Shown: positions 46,400 to 56,632 of the stretch, piece by piece
How the letters are laid out: each line of letters opens with the position of its first letter
Position numbering within the stretch: the stretch's first letter is position 1
From: Fuerstiella marisgermanici
Lineage (GTDB): Bacteria; Planctomycetota; Planctomycetia; Planctomycetales; Planctomycetaceae
DNA: 64,000 nucleotides
Reading direction: 5' to 3'
Assembly (NCBI RefSeq): GCF_001983935.1
Contig: NZ_CP017641.1
Location: 7,490,001-7,554,000, forward strand
Position numbers and translations under genes: made by a program
The notes under the pieces: generated by a model
The model's input: only the letters and a program-made list of their open reading frames with translations
What the model was told of the DNA's origin: nothing
The model's database searches: none

Positions 46400-47038
46400 T
46401 CAGACGGCTTGTGGCTCATCCTTATCAGGATCGTCGGTCGCTGGCCCTTCGATTTCTGACTGCATCGCTTCTTCGGCCGCGCGTGCCATCCGGAAAACGT
46501 CACCTCGAGCGTATACGGCCCGTCGTTTGCGTATCCCGGCCGCCAGCTCAATGACACCGGCACGCGCACATCTGACAAAGCCCAAAGTGGCGCAAGTCCC
46601 CAACAGTAGTGCGACGCCCGCGTAAACCGGCCATCCGTGCCACAATCCACTCTGAATTTTCTGAGCCCGTTCGCCTTCGATGCCCCGTTGTTTTTGAAAG
46701 GCCGTGTATTCCGCTCGTTCGTCCTTTAGGTTTTCACGCCACACTGCTGGGTCGATGTTAAAATCCTTGACACTGCGAACAATCAGCCCGGCGGGCATCA
46801 CGTGGGTGAATATCAGCGTCGCACCAACAAAAACAGTAGACCCCACCAGCAGGATGGGCACCAGAATCGTTGTGAGGTAATTCAGTATGGCCGCTCGTTC
46901 GCGACGATAGCGATTGTCAGACCAACTGCCGTCCAGGCGGTAGCAGTTGGCCCGCACCATTCTCCAGCCCTCCGCGGGCAGGCTGCAGGCGACGATACAC
47001 GTGCAGACAACGATGGATGCAAACATTCCCAACAGCAC
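46400..47038 (-). CDS. Membrane protein of unknown function
   Basis: A 212-residue protein with three hydrophobic segments: near the start (GMFASIVVCTCIVACSL), at about 53-80 (LTTILVPILLVGSTVFVGATLIF) and at about 130-150 (VYAGVALLLGTCATLGFV). A charged extracytoplasmic loop and an acidic C-terminal tail follow. I recognise no family. I chose the GTG at 47038 because GGGAG lies seven bases upstream; the ATG at 47026 is an alternative. Confidence 0.65.
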   Translation of the reverse strand: MLLGMFASIVVCTCIVACSLPAEGWRMVRANCYRLDGSWSDNRYRRERAAILNYLTTILVPILLVGSTVFVGATLIFTHVMPAGLIVRSVKDFNIDPAVWRENLKDERAEYTAFQKQRGIEGERAQKIQSGLWHGWPVYAGVALLLGTCATLGFVRCARAGVIELAAGIRKRRAVYARGDVFRMARAAEEAMQSEIEGPATDDPDKDEPQAV

Positions 47039-47131
47039 GGCGATTCTCCCGCTTCAGAGCATCGTCCGTGACGCGAATCAGTTCGCTGAGTATGACGTAC
47101 GGGGTGTGGTCTGTCACTCCGTAAGCTGGAA

Positions 47132-48178
47132 TTACGTCTCTATGCCGAGCATTACAGAATTCAGCCCGCTACCGATTCCCAGCAGCGCGAGCTTCGTTCC
47201 GGCGGGTGGCGGATCCTGTTCCAGGCCCATCGCCAAAGCCATCGGCAGCGCGACGGCTCCTGTATTGCCGAACCGTTCAACCGTGGGGAAATCAAGATGG
47301 GGGTCCAGCTCAAGAGTTTCCATCAGCAGGTTGCGATGCTGTTTGCCCACCTGGTGAGTGAACACGCGATCCACGTCGGCGTTACTCCATGACAGTTCTT
47401 GCTTCGTGTTCTGCCATGTCCGTTCGGCCAGAGCGATTCCCGCATGAAGAAGGGCTTCCGAATCGGTTTCCATGCGCGGCCGGCTGTCGCCATGAACGTC
47501 CGCCTCAACGCCACCTGCACACAGGTTGTGTCCGGACGTGTCGGACAGGACCGAACCGCCCAGCAGACGCCGATGCTGCTGACTCAAGCTTTCATGGCAC
47601 AGCACAATCGCCGCGCTGCCCGAACCGATTGTGAGCGACGCGAAGGCCGACTTGATCGACTTTCGAGTCAATGTTTGGTCCTTCAGCAGGCTGTCGATGG
47701 TGCCTTCGACCAGCCCACGGCCAGTTTCTGTGCCGACGACGACGCCCGCTTTGATCCGGCCCAGTTCGATCATGTCGGCAATCAACAGCATGCCGTTCAG
47801 CAGACCAAGACATGCATTGCTGACGTCCATCACGACGCATTCGTCCGGCAGGCCGGCACCTGCATGAACGCCCGCGGCAGTTGCGGGTTCCATTTGATCG
47901 CGACACACTGATCCATGAAGCAATGCGCCGAAGCTGGCGGGATCGATGCCGGATTGTTCCACCGCCATTCTCGCGGTGGCGACGCTGATGTGTCCCGGCA
48001 GAGTTCCCGGATCGTAGAAGCGTCGCTCCTGAATGCCAGTCATCAATTCCAAGCGGCCAAACGGCAGACTCAACCGTTCGTACACGGGGGCGAGTTGCCG
48101 TTCCACTTCGTCGGAAGTGACAACATTCGGCGGTGGGTTGGAGACCACCGTTTCCACACAGACGTGCTGATAACGCAT
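47132..48178 (-). CDS. FabH/OleA-like 3-oxoacyl-ACP synthase III family protein
   Basis: A 348-residue thiolase-fold enzyme with the Cys-His-Asn triad: Cys in [11 protein letters not shown], His in FTHQVGKQH and Asn in [13 protein letters not shown]. Its early block ([21 protein letters not shown]) and the spacing suit the OleA-like branch, which joins two fatty acyl chains, as much as true FabH, which starts fatty acid synthesis. No acyl carrier protein, OleB, OleC or OleD gene lies nearby. The ATG at 48178 fits the family start. It appears to be a single gene. Confidence 0.85.
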   Translation of the reverse strand: MRYQHVCVETVVSNPPPNVVTSDEVERQLAPVYERLSLPFGRLELMTGIQERRFYDPGTLPGHISVATARMAVEQSGIDPASFGALLHGSVCRDQMEPATAAGVHAGAGLPDECVVMDVSNACLGLLNGMLLIADMIELGRIKAGVVVGTETGRGLVEGTIDSLLKDQTLTRKSIKSAFASLTIGSGSAAIVLCHESLSQQHRRLLGGSVLSDTSGHNLCAGGVEADVHGDSRPRMETDSEALLHAGIALAERTWQNTKQELSWSNADVDRVFTHQVGKQHRNLLMETLELDPHLDFPTVERFGNTGAVALPMALAMGLEQDPPPAGTKLALLGIGSGLNSVMLGIET

Positions 48179-48302
48179 AATTGGGGACGGCCGCTAGCGA
48201 GGCCGGTGCCTCAGACCATTCGAGCGACCGCTCGGAAACGCTTCCACTGGTCGCTTTGAAAACCGGACTCAAAAAGAACAAGTTTCGTTTGGACGTGCTT
48301 AG

Positions 48303-49307
48303 CTAGCTCTTGGACGCTCGCAAGCTGCCGTCTCGATACGCATCCGCCATCGATTTTGGAATCTCGGATTCCGCCAGCACGACTTCCGCCTGATGTTCCT
48401 GAGTCAGCGCTTTCATTTCCTGTTCGCGAGCCACAGCCTGAGCGCGGCGTTCTTCGGCCTTCGCGCGGGCGATGCGGACGTCTGCTTCGGCCTGGTCGGC
48501 TTGTAGTCGAGCTCCCACATTGTCGCCGACGTCGATGTCCGCGATGTCGATGGAGACGATTTCGTACGCTGTTTGAGAGTCCAGGCCCTTGTCCAAGACA
48601 GCCTTGGCAATCAGCATCGGATTGGCGAGAACTTCCTTATGAGTCTCGCACGAACCGATGGCAGAAACGATGCCTTCGCCCACGCGTGCGATGATGGTTT
48701 CTTCTGTGGCACCACCCACTAACTGTCCGAGGTTGGTTCGCACGGTGACGCGAGCTCGCGCCTTCAGCTGAATACCGTCGCGAGCCACACCGTCCAGCGT
48801 CGATCGGCCGTGGCGTGTGACGTCAGGACAGTCGATGACTTTTGTCTTCACGCTGGTCTGAACGGCTTCCAGCACGTTGCGGCCGGCAAGATCGATGGCG
48901 GCCGCCGTGTTCCAGTCGAGGTCAATTTTTGCACGATGAGCGGCGATCATGGAACGCACGATGATCGGCACGTTTCCGCCGGCCAGATAGTGAGATTCCA
49001 TGGCGTTGGTCGTGACGCCCTGCAGGCCAGCCTGAACGGCCATAATGCGAGAATCCACAATCACCTGCGGATTCACTTTCTTAAGCTTCATGACGACCAT
49101 CTGAACCGGTCCGACCATGGCACCGGACATAAACGCCCGAAACCACAGCGACGCCACCGACGCAAACATGCCGAAGAAGATCAGGAAAAAGAAACCGAAG
49201 ATGACAAGGAAGCCAATCAACAGCATCGTTGTAAAGCTGATGCCACCGCCTTCGGCTTCCGCCTGAGCGAACTGCATGAGGTGCGGAATCATTTGAACGA
49301 TTGTCAT
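48303..49307 (-). CDS. floA: Flotillin-like protein FloA
   Basis: A 334-residue protein with a membrane hairpin near the start ([26 protein letters not shown]), then the FloA core: [42 protein letters not shown], and [39 protein letters not shown], which is a coiled coil. FloA organises lipid microdomains. I chose the ATG at 49307 because GAGGAAG lies five bases upstream; an earlier in-frame start at 49337 adds ten residues. A 258-bp foldback element begins 81 bases upstream. Confidence 0.92.
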   Translation of the reverse strand: MTIVQMIPHLMQFAQAEAEGGGISFTTMLLIGFLVIFGFFFLIFFGMFASVASLWFRAFMSGAMVGPVQMVVMKLKKVNPQVIVDSRIMAVQAGLQGVTTNAMESHYLAGGNVPIIVRSMIAAHRAKIDLDWNTAAAIDLAGRNVLEAVQTSVKTKVIDCPDVTRHGRSTLDGVARDGIQLKARARVTVRTNLGQLVGGATEETIIARVGEGIVSAIGSCETHKEVLANPMLIAKAVLDKGLDSQTAYEIVSIDIADIDVGDNVGARLQADQAEADVRIARAKAEERRAQAVAREQEMKALTQEHQAEVVLAESEIPKSMADAYRDGSLRASKS

Positions 49308-49388
49308 CGACACTTCCTCGGTTTCCGGTTTCATCAAAACTGTTGACGGCCCTCAATTGTAGAGAGGCACCCACGCATTCCGCAACTT

Positions 49389-49646
49389 AGAACCTATCCG
49401 AGAACTTGGGAGGGCACGTTGTGACGCCAGTGGTCGAGATGCAAGGAAGAGTGACGAGTCGACAAATGTCGTCGAGGAATGATGACGCCGCAGATCGGCT
49501 GCTGTCGTCGCAACCCTTCGGGACGCTTGTGGTTAAGCATCCGGCTGCGTCATTCGTCGTCGACGACATTTGTCGTCTCCTCTTCTTTCCTTGTATGAAA
49601 CGTAACTGCAAACGTCGTGGCTCTCCCAGGTTGTCGGATGGGTTCT
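49389..49646. repeat. 258-bp foldback (MITE-like) element, copy 2
   Basis: Same length and inner sequence as the copy at 24483 (shared GCCGCAGATCGGCTGCTGTC and TTCGTCGTCGACGACATTTG). The ends differ: AGAACCTATCCGAGAACTTG on the left and the reverse complement AGAACCCATCCGACAACCTG on the right, still complementary to each other. It lies between the divergent floA and RidA genes, so it occupies much of their shared promoter region. Confidence 0.85.
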
Positions 49647-49810
49647 AATCCACCGTCCCGAGTTGAGTTCCGTTGAACGCACCGCTCAACCCGATATCAT
49701 CGGCCTTCCGACGTGACGGTTCCTGACCACAACGTCGCCCGTTTTACGCCGGATCAGCAGAATTGCCGAATTCCGGCGTCCCACCTTCAATTCGTCCTGG
49801 AAACGAAAAT

Positions 49811-50272
49811 ATGAGCTACGAAGCGCGTATCGCTGAACTCGGCCTGACTCTCCCTGAGGCCCCTCCGGCTGGCGGCACCTACAGCCCGGTCCTCGTCGTC
49901 AACGGCATGGCCTACGTTTCCGGTCAGGGCCCCGTCGGCCCGGACGGTAACTACCTGACCGGTCGAGTCGGCGACGACCTGACCGAAGAAGAAGGCGTCG
50001 CTGCCGCACGAGTTGTCGGCCTCACAATGCTGGCCACCATCAAAGCTCAGCTGGGCAGTCTCGACAAAGTGAAACGCGTCGTGAAGGTGCTGGGCATGGT
50101 CAACAGCACGCCGGATTTCAAGACGCACCCGAAAGTGATCAACGGTTTCAGCGACCTGATGGTCGAAGTCTTCGGCGAAAACGGCCGAGCCGCCCGCAGT
50201 GCCGTCGGCATGGGCTCACTCCCCGGCAACATCCCGGTCGAAGTCGAAGCGATTCTGGAACTTGAAGATTAA
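49811..50272 (+). CDS. RidA/YjgF-family protein
   Basis: A 153-residue protein of the RidA (YjgF/UK114) family, with GTYSPVLVVNGMAYVSGQGPV near the start, DKVKRVVKVLGMVNSTPDF in the middle, and the RAARSAVGMGSLPGNIPVEVEAI block that includes the usual catalytic-site Arg region. RidA proteins deaminate reactive enamines or imines; this longer, YjgH/YER057-like version lacks some typical residues, so its activity is uncertain. I chose the ATG at 49811; the in-frame codons before it lie in the leader region. Confidence 0.88.
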   Translation: MSYEARIAELGLTLPEAPPAGGTYSPVLVVNGMAYVSGQGPVGPDGNYLTGRVGDDLTEEEGVAAARVVGLTMLATIKAQLGSLDKVKRVVKVLGMVNSTPDFKTHPKVINGFSDLMVEVFGENGRAARSAVGMGSLPGNIPVEVEAILELED

Positions 50273-50485
50273 CGGGGGCGGAGCGGGCGGCGTCGGATTC
50301 TTCGCGGCTCTTTGCGTTTCCCAATTGCTCCCCGTCGGGCGTTTTGTGAGGCCTCGCAGAGGGCTGCGGAGTTGAGCCGGACGTTCGATGTCGTTGTCCC
50401 TCTTGCGTATTTTGCTTCTACGTGCCTGATGGCTGCGATTCTATGCAGTTCCGCACTGTGGATGACGGCTTCCGGGGTGCTCCGC

Positions 50486-51964
50486 TCACTTCACCACGCC
50501 GTGTCGTTTAAAATGTTGCTGAAACCAGGCATTGACTGCGCCGCTTTGGGTTGATGGATGGTACCCCGCATTGTGTTTTGGCAACTCACGGCGGAATCGT
50601 GCGAGGATGTCTGGCGGTGTGTCGGAGGTTGCGAGGTTGTTCCATTCGTTGAGATCTGCCTCGTGATCGTAGAGTTCCTCCGTGCCGTCTTCGTAGTGGA
50701 TGTAGCGGTGGCGTTTTGATCGCAGCGAATGGTTGTCCTTTGCGTAGGTCGTCGAGATGGCGAACCGCCAGTCGGTGACTGTTTGGTTGAGGATCGGCAC
50801 GAGGCTGGTGCCTTCATTGGACGTTTTTGCGGGCAGATGGCAAAGTTGCGTGAGGGTTGGGTAGAGGTCGACAAGTCCGACCGGTAAATCAGAACGCACC
50901 GCGGCGGAAGAACCGGGGCGCAAGATGATTAGCGGCACGCGAGTCGATTCTTCCCATAGGCTGTGTTTGGAGACTCGGTCCTTTTCGCCGAGGTGGTATC
51001 CGTGATCGCTGAACAGCACGATGATCGTGTTGTCCGCGTGACGACTTTCTGCCAGCGACTTAAGCACGCGTCCTACCTGATGATCGACGAATGCCGTACA
51101 GGCCAGATACGCCTGCACGCACAACCGAAATTGCTCGTTATTGTTCCGCTGCAGAAAATCGAGTGTTGGGTACTTTGGCAGTTCGTGGATTGCGCGGCTG
51201 ATGGCAGGCACGTCATTAAGGTCGTCTGTTCGAACAGCAGGTAGCTGGACTTCGTTCAGCGGGAACATGTCGAACCACTTCTGCGGCACATAGAACGGCA
51301 CATGCGGGCGAATGAATCCGACTGCCATGAAGAACGGTTTTTCACGCGGCGTTGCGAGCTGTTGTTCAGCCCAGGAGGCCGCCTTGTCGTCGGGCATTTT
51401 GCTGTCGGTGTTAGGAAAGGCACCCCAGTCTGTTTGAGTCCCCGTCCAGGCAACGTCTGGAAGGTGGTAGTTAAAGCGACGCCCGTTCTTCGGTTTCGGG
51501 CCGAAGTTATCCCACTTGCCGCCGTAGGTTTGAAACGCGAGCGTGTCCGGATACCCATGACAGATCTTACCGACGGCCAGCGTTTCGTAGCCGTGTTCCG
51601 CAAAGTATTGCGGCAGCAACTTGCCATGAAAATTCACGGTGTCTTGCTGCATGTCTTTGCGGTTAGGCTGGTTGTAGACGCCGGTTGAATACGGGTATCG
51701 GCCCGACAGCAGGCACGCTCGCGATGGCCCGCAAATTGGCCCCTGGCAATGAGCGTTCGTGAACAACACGCCGCGACTTGCAAGAGCATCAATGTTCGGA
51801 GTTTTCGCCTGAGGATGCCCGCCAAGGCAACCGACCCAGTCATTGAGATCGTCGATGGCAATGAGTAGTACGTTGGGCGGCGGATCGTCTGCGCGGACGA
51901 CGGCACATTCATTCAGGCAGAATACTGCCAGGTTGAAGGCCAAACACTTCGTTAGGCGACTCAT
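50486..51964 (-). CDS. Secreted iduronate-2-sulfatase-like sulfatase
   Basis: A 492-residue exported sulfatase. A leader (to about residue 25) is followed by NVLLIAIDDLNDWVGCLGGHPQAKTPNID with the metal-binding Asp pair, and the formylglycine signature C-G-P-S-R with Cys78. Later blocks LFSDHGYHLGEKDRVSKHSLWEESTRVPLI are typical of the iduronate-2-sulfatase branch, which cleaves 2-O-sulfate from uronic acids. I chose the ATG at 51964, where the leader begins; upstream codons overlap the hydrolase gene. The alpha/beta hydrolase gene stops just upstream at 51987, so the two are likely one operon. Confidence 0.92.
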   Translation of the reverse strand: MSRLTKCLAFNLAVFCLNECAVVRADDPPPNVLLIAIDDLNDWVGCLGGHPQAKTPNIDALASRGVLFTNAHCQGPICGPSRACLLSGRYPYSTGVYNQPNRKDMQQDTVNFHGKLLPQYFAEHGYETLAVGKICHGYPDTLAFQTYGGKWDNFGPKPKNGRRFNYHLPDVAWTGTQTDWGAFPNTDSKMPDDKAASWAEQQLATPREKPFFMAVGFIRPHVPFYVPQKWFDMFPLNEVQLPAVRTDDLNDVPAISRAIHELPKYPTLDFLQRNNNEQFRLCVQAYLACTAFVDHQVGRVLKSLAESRHADNTIIVLFSDHGYHLGEKDRVSKHSLWEESTRVPLIILRPGSSAAVRSDLPVGLVDLYPTLTQLCHLPAKTSNEGTSLVPILNQTVTDWRFAISTTYAKDNHSLRSKRHRYIHYEDGTEELYDHEADLNEWNNLATSDTPPDILARFRRELPKHNAGYHPSTQSGAVNAWFQQHFKRHGVVK

Positions 51965-51986
51965 GATATTGCTTTGGTCAAAAAGT

Positions 51987-53897
51987 TTACGGCCGCTGTT
52001 TGTTGGGCGCGTTGTCGATCCAGCGCAAGTTGCGAAATTCGGGCGGTTGCCCCTTCCAATTCCTGCCCACGATTTTCGATGGGGTAGAATCGCCACGTGC
52101 GGGGCGGAGCCGTTCTGCGTCGCTGAGTTTTAACTCGCGAATATCTTTCCAACCTGGCAGAGAATCGCCCGCGAGGTTTCGAAAATCCTTCGAAGCAAAA
52201 GTGACGTCCTGCCATGCGTCGCCCTTTTCGACGTCAGCAATGGCGGCGTATCCGTCGATCATGATGACCAGCTTATTGGGTTGTTGTGACCGGACCTGCA
52301 GGCTTAGCTTCGCGTTGTCGGGCGCACGCCATTGACCATCGTAGACTTTGTGAGTTGCTCGGGGCCACTCTGCGGGTTTGTACGAGAACCATTCTTTTTG
52401 CCAGTCATCGGCGAAGTCTTCAATCACCAGACTCTGATTTAGAGTGGCCTTCACGGACGCAGCCTTCAGCTGTTCTGGTGAAGCTGTGTCGAGTACCGAA
52501 GACACGTTAAACGTTTTTGCCGTGTAGATGCCGTAATAGTAGCCCGCACCTGAGACCGGGCCGTCCAGACCATACGTCACATTGGCGTAAACCCACAGAG
52601 GTTGGTCGACGGTGGTCACCGGCAACGTGGCAGTCCATGTTCCATCCGACAGACTTGCAGCAGCGTGTCGCCAGAAACGATTCGTCGTGTTCTCTCGATC
52701 GGAATTCGTTTCAGTCGCCTTTCCGTGTTGTGTATAGAACACGTCGATAGTCTCAATGTGGCGAGACGTATCTGGTTTGATCAAAATCGAAGGAATGCCG
52801 TCGTCGTTTGCAAGCTGCAGACTTGTTTCCGGCGTTTTGGGGAAGTCGAACGAATTCTTCAGTTGCTGATCAAACCATAACAGCGTCGCAACTTCGTATT
52901 CGGCTGAGTCCTGGTGATTGTGATGCGGAGAACAGGTGACTCGCCAGTCATCACTTTTGATTCCGTTGACAGCTCGCGGAAGATCGCCGATGCGACCGTG
53001 AAAATCGTTGGCCGGGCTAAGAAAAATGATCGGGCACGCAATTTGTTTCAGGCTGACGTTGTCGCAAATTGTCGAAACAAAGATGTCGCTTGCGTTGTCG
53101 CGATCGCTCATACCGCCACACGATGGTGCGGCCGCTTTCACTCGCGAGTCAACCGCTGTCATCACTGTTAATTTGCCACCCATTGAGTGCCCATAAACGC
53201 CAAGCCTGTCGGGATCAACTTCGGGCTGTTGCTCCAGAAATGTGAGTGCCCGTCGAGCCGCCACTGCGCAGAGGAACCACGGGCTGTTGCGCGGCGATTC
53301 CACGTCATCAATCGTCCAGGGCCAGGGCTTCGCTGACGGAAAGTTGTTCTTTGGGTTTCGGCAGGGAGCATGGTAGCCATCGACGGCGCCCCAGTCGGTT
53401 GTGAGTTTGTGGTTCGGGGCATCCGTTTTTTCGCCCCAGAAGAGTTTCACTTCCGCCGGGCCGACGCGATAGCCGGGGGCTGAAATTCTTCCGACCCAGG
53501 CGATCGAAACTGTGGCATAGCCGCGTTTCGCGTTCATCAGGCACGCTCGATGATCTGCGTACTGGCCACCTCCGTGAATCTGGACAAGGCCGGGGTGTTT
53601 TTTAATGCGATTGTCGGTGCCGGCCGGGAAGCCGTAGATGGCCGCCAACGTGGCTTTCTGCCCTTTGAACACGCCAATGTGAAACCGCACGATGCGCAGG
53701 ACGACTCCGTCTTCTTCCCATTCCTGCAGTAGTTCGACGTCGAGTGGCTCGGCTCGCGGATCAAAGCCTGACCACATTTCTTCGAAGTTGGCTGGAGCCG
53801 TGCCGTTTGTGAGTGCCGGCAGAGTGTCTTCCGCAGCAGCCTCGCTACCGAAGTACGTCGCGGGCAACAGCGTCAGTGCGAACAGAAATCTAAGCAT
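51987..53897 (-). CDS. Secreted alpha/beta hydrolase (acetyl esterase-like) with C-terminal beta domain
   Basis: A 636-residue exported protein. A leader (to about residue 21) precedes an alpha/beta hydrolase domain with HGGGQYADHRACLMNAKRGYATVSI, the nucleophile in VYGHSMGG (Ser), SPANDFHG (acid) and SPHHNHQDS (His). It resembles acetylxylan-esterase-like and dienelactone-hydrolase-like families. A C-terminal half with beta-rich segments (residues about 370-620) may bind a polymer. It starts the run with the sulfatase gene, 22 bases apart, which suggests joint deacetylation and desulfation of a polysaccharide. The substrate is inferred only. Confidence 0.85.
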   Translation of the reverse strand: MLRFLFALTLLPATYFGSEAAAEDTLPALTNGTAPANFEEMWSGFDPRAEPLDVELLQEWEEDGVVLRIVRFHIGVFKGQKATLAAIYGFPAGTDNRIKKHPGLVQIHGGGQYADHRACLMNAKRGYATVSIAWVGRISAPGYRVGPAEVKLFWGEKTDAPNHKLTTDWGAVDGYHAPCRNPKNNFPSAKPWPWTIDDVESPRNSPWFLCAVAARRALTFLEQQPEVDPDRLGVYGHSMGGKLTVMTAVDSRVKAAAPSCGGMSDRDNASDIFVSTICDNVSLKQIACPIIFLSPANDFHGRIGDLPRAVNGIKSDDWRVTCSPHHNHQDSAEYEVATLLWFDQQLKNSFDFPKTPETSLQLANDDGIPSILIKPDTSRHIETIDVFYTQHGKATETNSDRENTTNRFWRHAAASLSDGTWTATLPVTTVDQPLWVYANVTYGLDGPVSGAGYYYGIYTAKTFNVSSVLDTASPEQLKAASVKATLNQSLVIEDFADDWQKEWFSYKPAEWPRATHKVYDGQWRAPDNAKLSLQVRSQQPNKLVIMIDGYAAIADVEKGDAWQDVTFASKDFRNLAGDSLPGWKDIRELKLSDAERLRPARGDSTPSKIVGRNWKGQPPEFRNLRWIDNAPNKQRP

Positions 53898-53914
53898 TCA
53901 AAGGGCGCTTTACT

Positions 53915-54697
53915 TCAAAATGGAAACGTTTCATCCACCGACGAATCGGCAAGCTGAACCAGAAATCCGGACAGTCGCTCAACAATCACCTGCATCAGCT
54001 GTTCGCCCTTGGCTGCGGTGGCGGGATGAGGATTGCCGGATCCGGTATTCGACGTCAGCAGGTGCCACGGTCGCGTGATGCTCACCCAGCCGTTGTTGAT
54101 GGCGTCAAACCGAGTCGCTCTGACCGCTCCATCATCTGCCGCGATCGTGCCATCGTCATTCTTCAGAACGAAGTCATTGAAGAACGCGAGACCTAACGCG
54201 GTCTCCATTTCGCCCGCATGATCGCCTGCCTCTTCGAAGATTGTCTTCTGCACGTCGGCCGTGATTCCCCGAAACCAGTCGCACAGAAAAATCTGCACCG
54301 GCCTCTTGCCATGTAGTTCTCGCAGTAGCGGCTTGAATTCGTTTCCGCCGTGGCTGTTGACAATCATCAACTTGCGAATGCCGTGCCCTTCCAGCGAATC
54401 CACCAGGTCTTTGATGACCAGTCCCAGCGTCGACGGATTGACATTCATCGACAGCCGACACTGTGACTGGTTGGTTTCAGTGCCGTACGGAATGGCGGGC
54501 AGCATCACAACCTTAGCGCCGCTGTTCCACGCAGCTTCGCAAACGCGCGAACCGATGGCTTCTGCCTGAAACGTATCCGTGCCGTAGGGCAGATGCAGGT
54601 TGTGAGGCTCGGTCGCTCCCATGGGCAAGACGGCAACTTTGTAGTCGCAGTCTTTCACATGAGTAAAATTCGTTTCCGCAAGAATGTAAGGTCGCAC
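53915..54697 (-). CDS. Creatininase-family amidohydrolase
   Basis: A 260-residue protein with the family metal ligands: Glu in PMGATEPHNLHLPYGTDTFQ (with the later Asp), His in VNSHGGNEFKPLL and Glu in GDHAGEMETAL. It belongs with creatinine amidohydrolase and the related enzymes of riboflavin/F420 and mycofactocin metabolism, and would hydrolyse a cyclic or linear amide. It starts at a GTG (54697) preceded by GAAGG. It lies 17 bases upstream of the hydrolase gene, so it may lead that operon. Confidence 0.88.
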   Translation of the reverse strand: MRPYILAETNFTHVKDCDYKVAVLPMGATEPHNLHLPYGTDTFQAEAIGSRVCEAAWNSGAKVVMLPAIPYGTETNQSQCRLSMNVNPSTLGLVIKDLVDSLEGHGIRKLMIVNSHGGNEFKPLLRELHGKRPVQIFLCDWFRGITADVQKTIFEEAGDHAGEMETALGLAFFNDFVLKNDDGTIAADDGAVRATRFDAINNGWVSITRPWHLLTSNTGSGNPHPATAAKGEQLMQVIVERLSGFLVQLADSSVDETFPF

Positions 54698-54937
54698 GCC
54701 GTAATGCCTTCAAGGGATGGTTGCTGATTAGCTGATCGGCAAATCATAAAGCATCCTGAAGCTGCAGACTACGACCGAGCGAAAGCCGCACAGTTCGCCT
54801 GGCGATACCGGTGCCGGTCGTCGGTCGTGGCTGCAAAGTTTCGGTCAGGAAGGCGGCGCACGCCTGTGGCGATTGAACGGCGGTTGCCTGCCAAAGCCTT
54901 CGGCTACGTTTGAGTTCTCAGCTTGAAGGCGAGTGCA

Positions 54938-56632
54938 TCACTCAGCCATTTGCGGTCGTTGTGGGCGATCGGGACGTTTGTCTTCGCCTCGACCTCGGTA
55001 GCCACCACCACCACCACCACCGCGGCCTCCTCGACCACCACCGAACAGCGACCCAATTCCGCTACGGAATTCTTCGGCGGAAATCGCTTTGTCGCCGTCT
55101 TTGTCCAGCGTTTTTAGGCGGTCGGCCATTCGGTTGCCTTCCAGTTCGTCTTCGGTGACCTTTTGGTCTTTGTTGGCGTCCAGCCCATTGAACATGCTCA
55201 TCGGATCGAACCGCCCTGCCCCGCCGCGACCTCCTTCTCGCCGTCCGCCGCCGCCTGGGCGAGTCCCGGATGCCGCCGGCGTATCATCTGCTGCTGCGAC
55301 AACTGCCTCATCGGGGGCGACTGTTTCACCCTTGTCAGCGACGCAGTACAAGTGTTTCGAACCGCGAATGATCATCCTGCCATCACTGATCGCAGGCGTT
55401 CCTCCGAATGATTCTTTGTCGGATGTGAGCTTGTTGACAGCGATCTGCTTTGCTTCGTTGGCAAGGTCAAACACAAACATTTGCCCGCTGCCATTCAGGT
55501 AGAAGAGTCGATCGCCTGCAACAACGGGAGACGGATAGTCGAGCGATCCAAAGCGGCCGCCAGTTGCTTGTACTCCCTGCAAGCGAACCTGCTTGAGCTT
55601 TTTTCCTGAGGTCTCGTCAACGATTGTCATCACGCCGCGAGCGACTACGTATAGCTTGCCGTCGTGAGCCACGGGCGAGCCGAAGCTGGCCGTTTCGCTT
55701 CCTGTCCATGCTGTGTTGCTGTCCGAGATGTCGCCCTTGCCTCCGGCATCCAGCGCAATGCTACCGCCGCCGCGACCCGTGAATGCGAATACGCGTTTGC
55801 CGTTTTGGACGAGGCTTGCATGTGCCTGTTCAGCGCCCGTGGCTTTTGCGAACCACCGCAGCTTGCCGCTGTTTGGGTCAAGGCCCCACATTTCTTTCGG
55901 CACGCATAGAACAAGATCGGTTCGGCCATCTTCGACCTGCACAAGCGACGGAGTGCCCCACATGCCGTCGAGTCCTTCCGCTTCCTGTCGCCAGAGTTCC
56001 TTACCGGTTGTTTTGTCGAATCCGATGATGGACTGACTTTCGGCCGATGCCGTCACGATCAAAGTGTTGTCGTGCAATACCGGACTGGACGACGATCCCC
56101 ACTTTGTTGGATCTGACTCTTTACCAACTTCCGCCTGCCACAGTTTTTCGCCGTCCAGATTAAAGGCATGCACACCGCTCTTCCCAAAGAAGGCGTACAC
56201 ATTTTTGCCATCGGAAACGGGTGTGTGAGAGGCATAACCGTGGGCAGTCACGCCGATTCCTGTGTAGGGATCCTCTGGTAAAGCAGCCTTCACATCCGCC
56301 TGCCAGAGTTTCTCTCCGGATTGGATGTCCACACAGACGAGATGCCGCATTAGATTTTCGATGTCGCCGGGATCTTCCTGAGTCAGTCCGTATCCGGAAT
56401 AGCAGGTCACGAAAACCTTGTTGCCAACAACGATGGGGCTCGAAACGCCGGGGCCTGGAAGAGGCAACTTCCACGTGAGGTTAGCCTTGGGCGACCAGCG
56501 TGTCGGTAGCGAATCAGAATCCGCGGCGACGCCAGATCCGTCGCTTCCACGAAACGCGGCCCAGTCGGCGGCGTGAGCAATTGATCCGGAACAGGCCAGC
56601 AAGACGAACGCTGTGAGACGAAGCAGGGGCAT
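54938..56632 (-). CDS. Secreted PQQ-like beta-propeller protein with EF-hands
   Basis: A 564-residue exported protein. A leader (to about residue 21) precedes a PQQ-like propeller with repeated blades (WRQEAEGLDGMWGTPSLVQV, LDPNSGKLRWFAKATG, LYVVARGVMTIVDETSGKKL). The C-terminal part is disordered and Gly/Arg-rich, and holds two EF-hand loops: DANKDQKVTEDE and DKDGDKAISAEE. It ends in a poly-glycine stretch (GGGRGGRGGGGGGG). There is no clear catalytic site, so it is probably a structural or binding protein. I chose the ATG at 56632, where the leader starts; 56671 is an alternative. Confidence 0.85.
   Translation of the reverse strand: MPLLRLTAFVLLACSGSIAHAADWAAFRGSDGSGVAADSDSLPTRWSPKANLTWKLPLPGPGVSSPIVVGNKVFVTCYSGYGLTQEDPGDIENLMRHLVCVDIQSGEKLWQADVKAALPEDPYTGIGVTAHGYASHTPVSDGKNVYAFFGKSGVHAFNLDGEKLWQAEVGKESDPTKWGSSSSPVLHDNTLIVTASAESQSIIGFDKTTGKELWRQEAEGLDGMWGTPSLVQVEDGRTDLVLCVPKEMWGLDPNSGKLRWFAKATGAEQAHASLVQNGKRVFAFTGRGGGSIALDAGGKGDISDSNTAWTGSETASFGSPVAHDGKLYVVARGVMTIVDETSGKKLKQVRLQGVQATGGRFGSLDYPSPVVAGDRLFYLNGSGQMFVFDLANEAKQIAVNKLTSDKESFGGTPAISDGRMIIRGSKHLYCVADKGETVAPDEAVVAAADDTPAASGTRPGGGGRREGGRGGAGRFDPMSMFNGLDANKDQKVTEDELEGNRMADRLKTLDKDGDKAISAEEFRSGIGSLFGGGRGGRGGGGGGGYRGRGEDKRPDRPQRPQMAE

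Noticed and set aside
49387-49611. Short coding frames inside the foldback element
   Set aside because: They appear in both strands because the element is palindromic; the sequences are low-complexity Ser/Asp/Arg and differ in length between copies.
54990-55030. Plus-strand poly-histidine stretch that resembled a metal-binding peptide
   Set aside because: It is the antisense of the poly-glycine tail of the PQQ-propeller protein.
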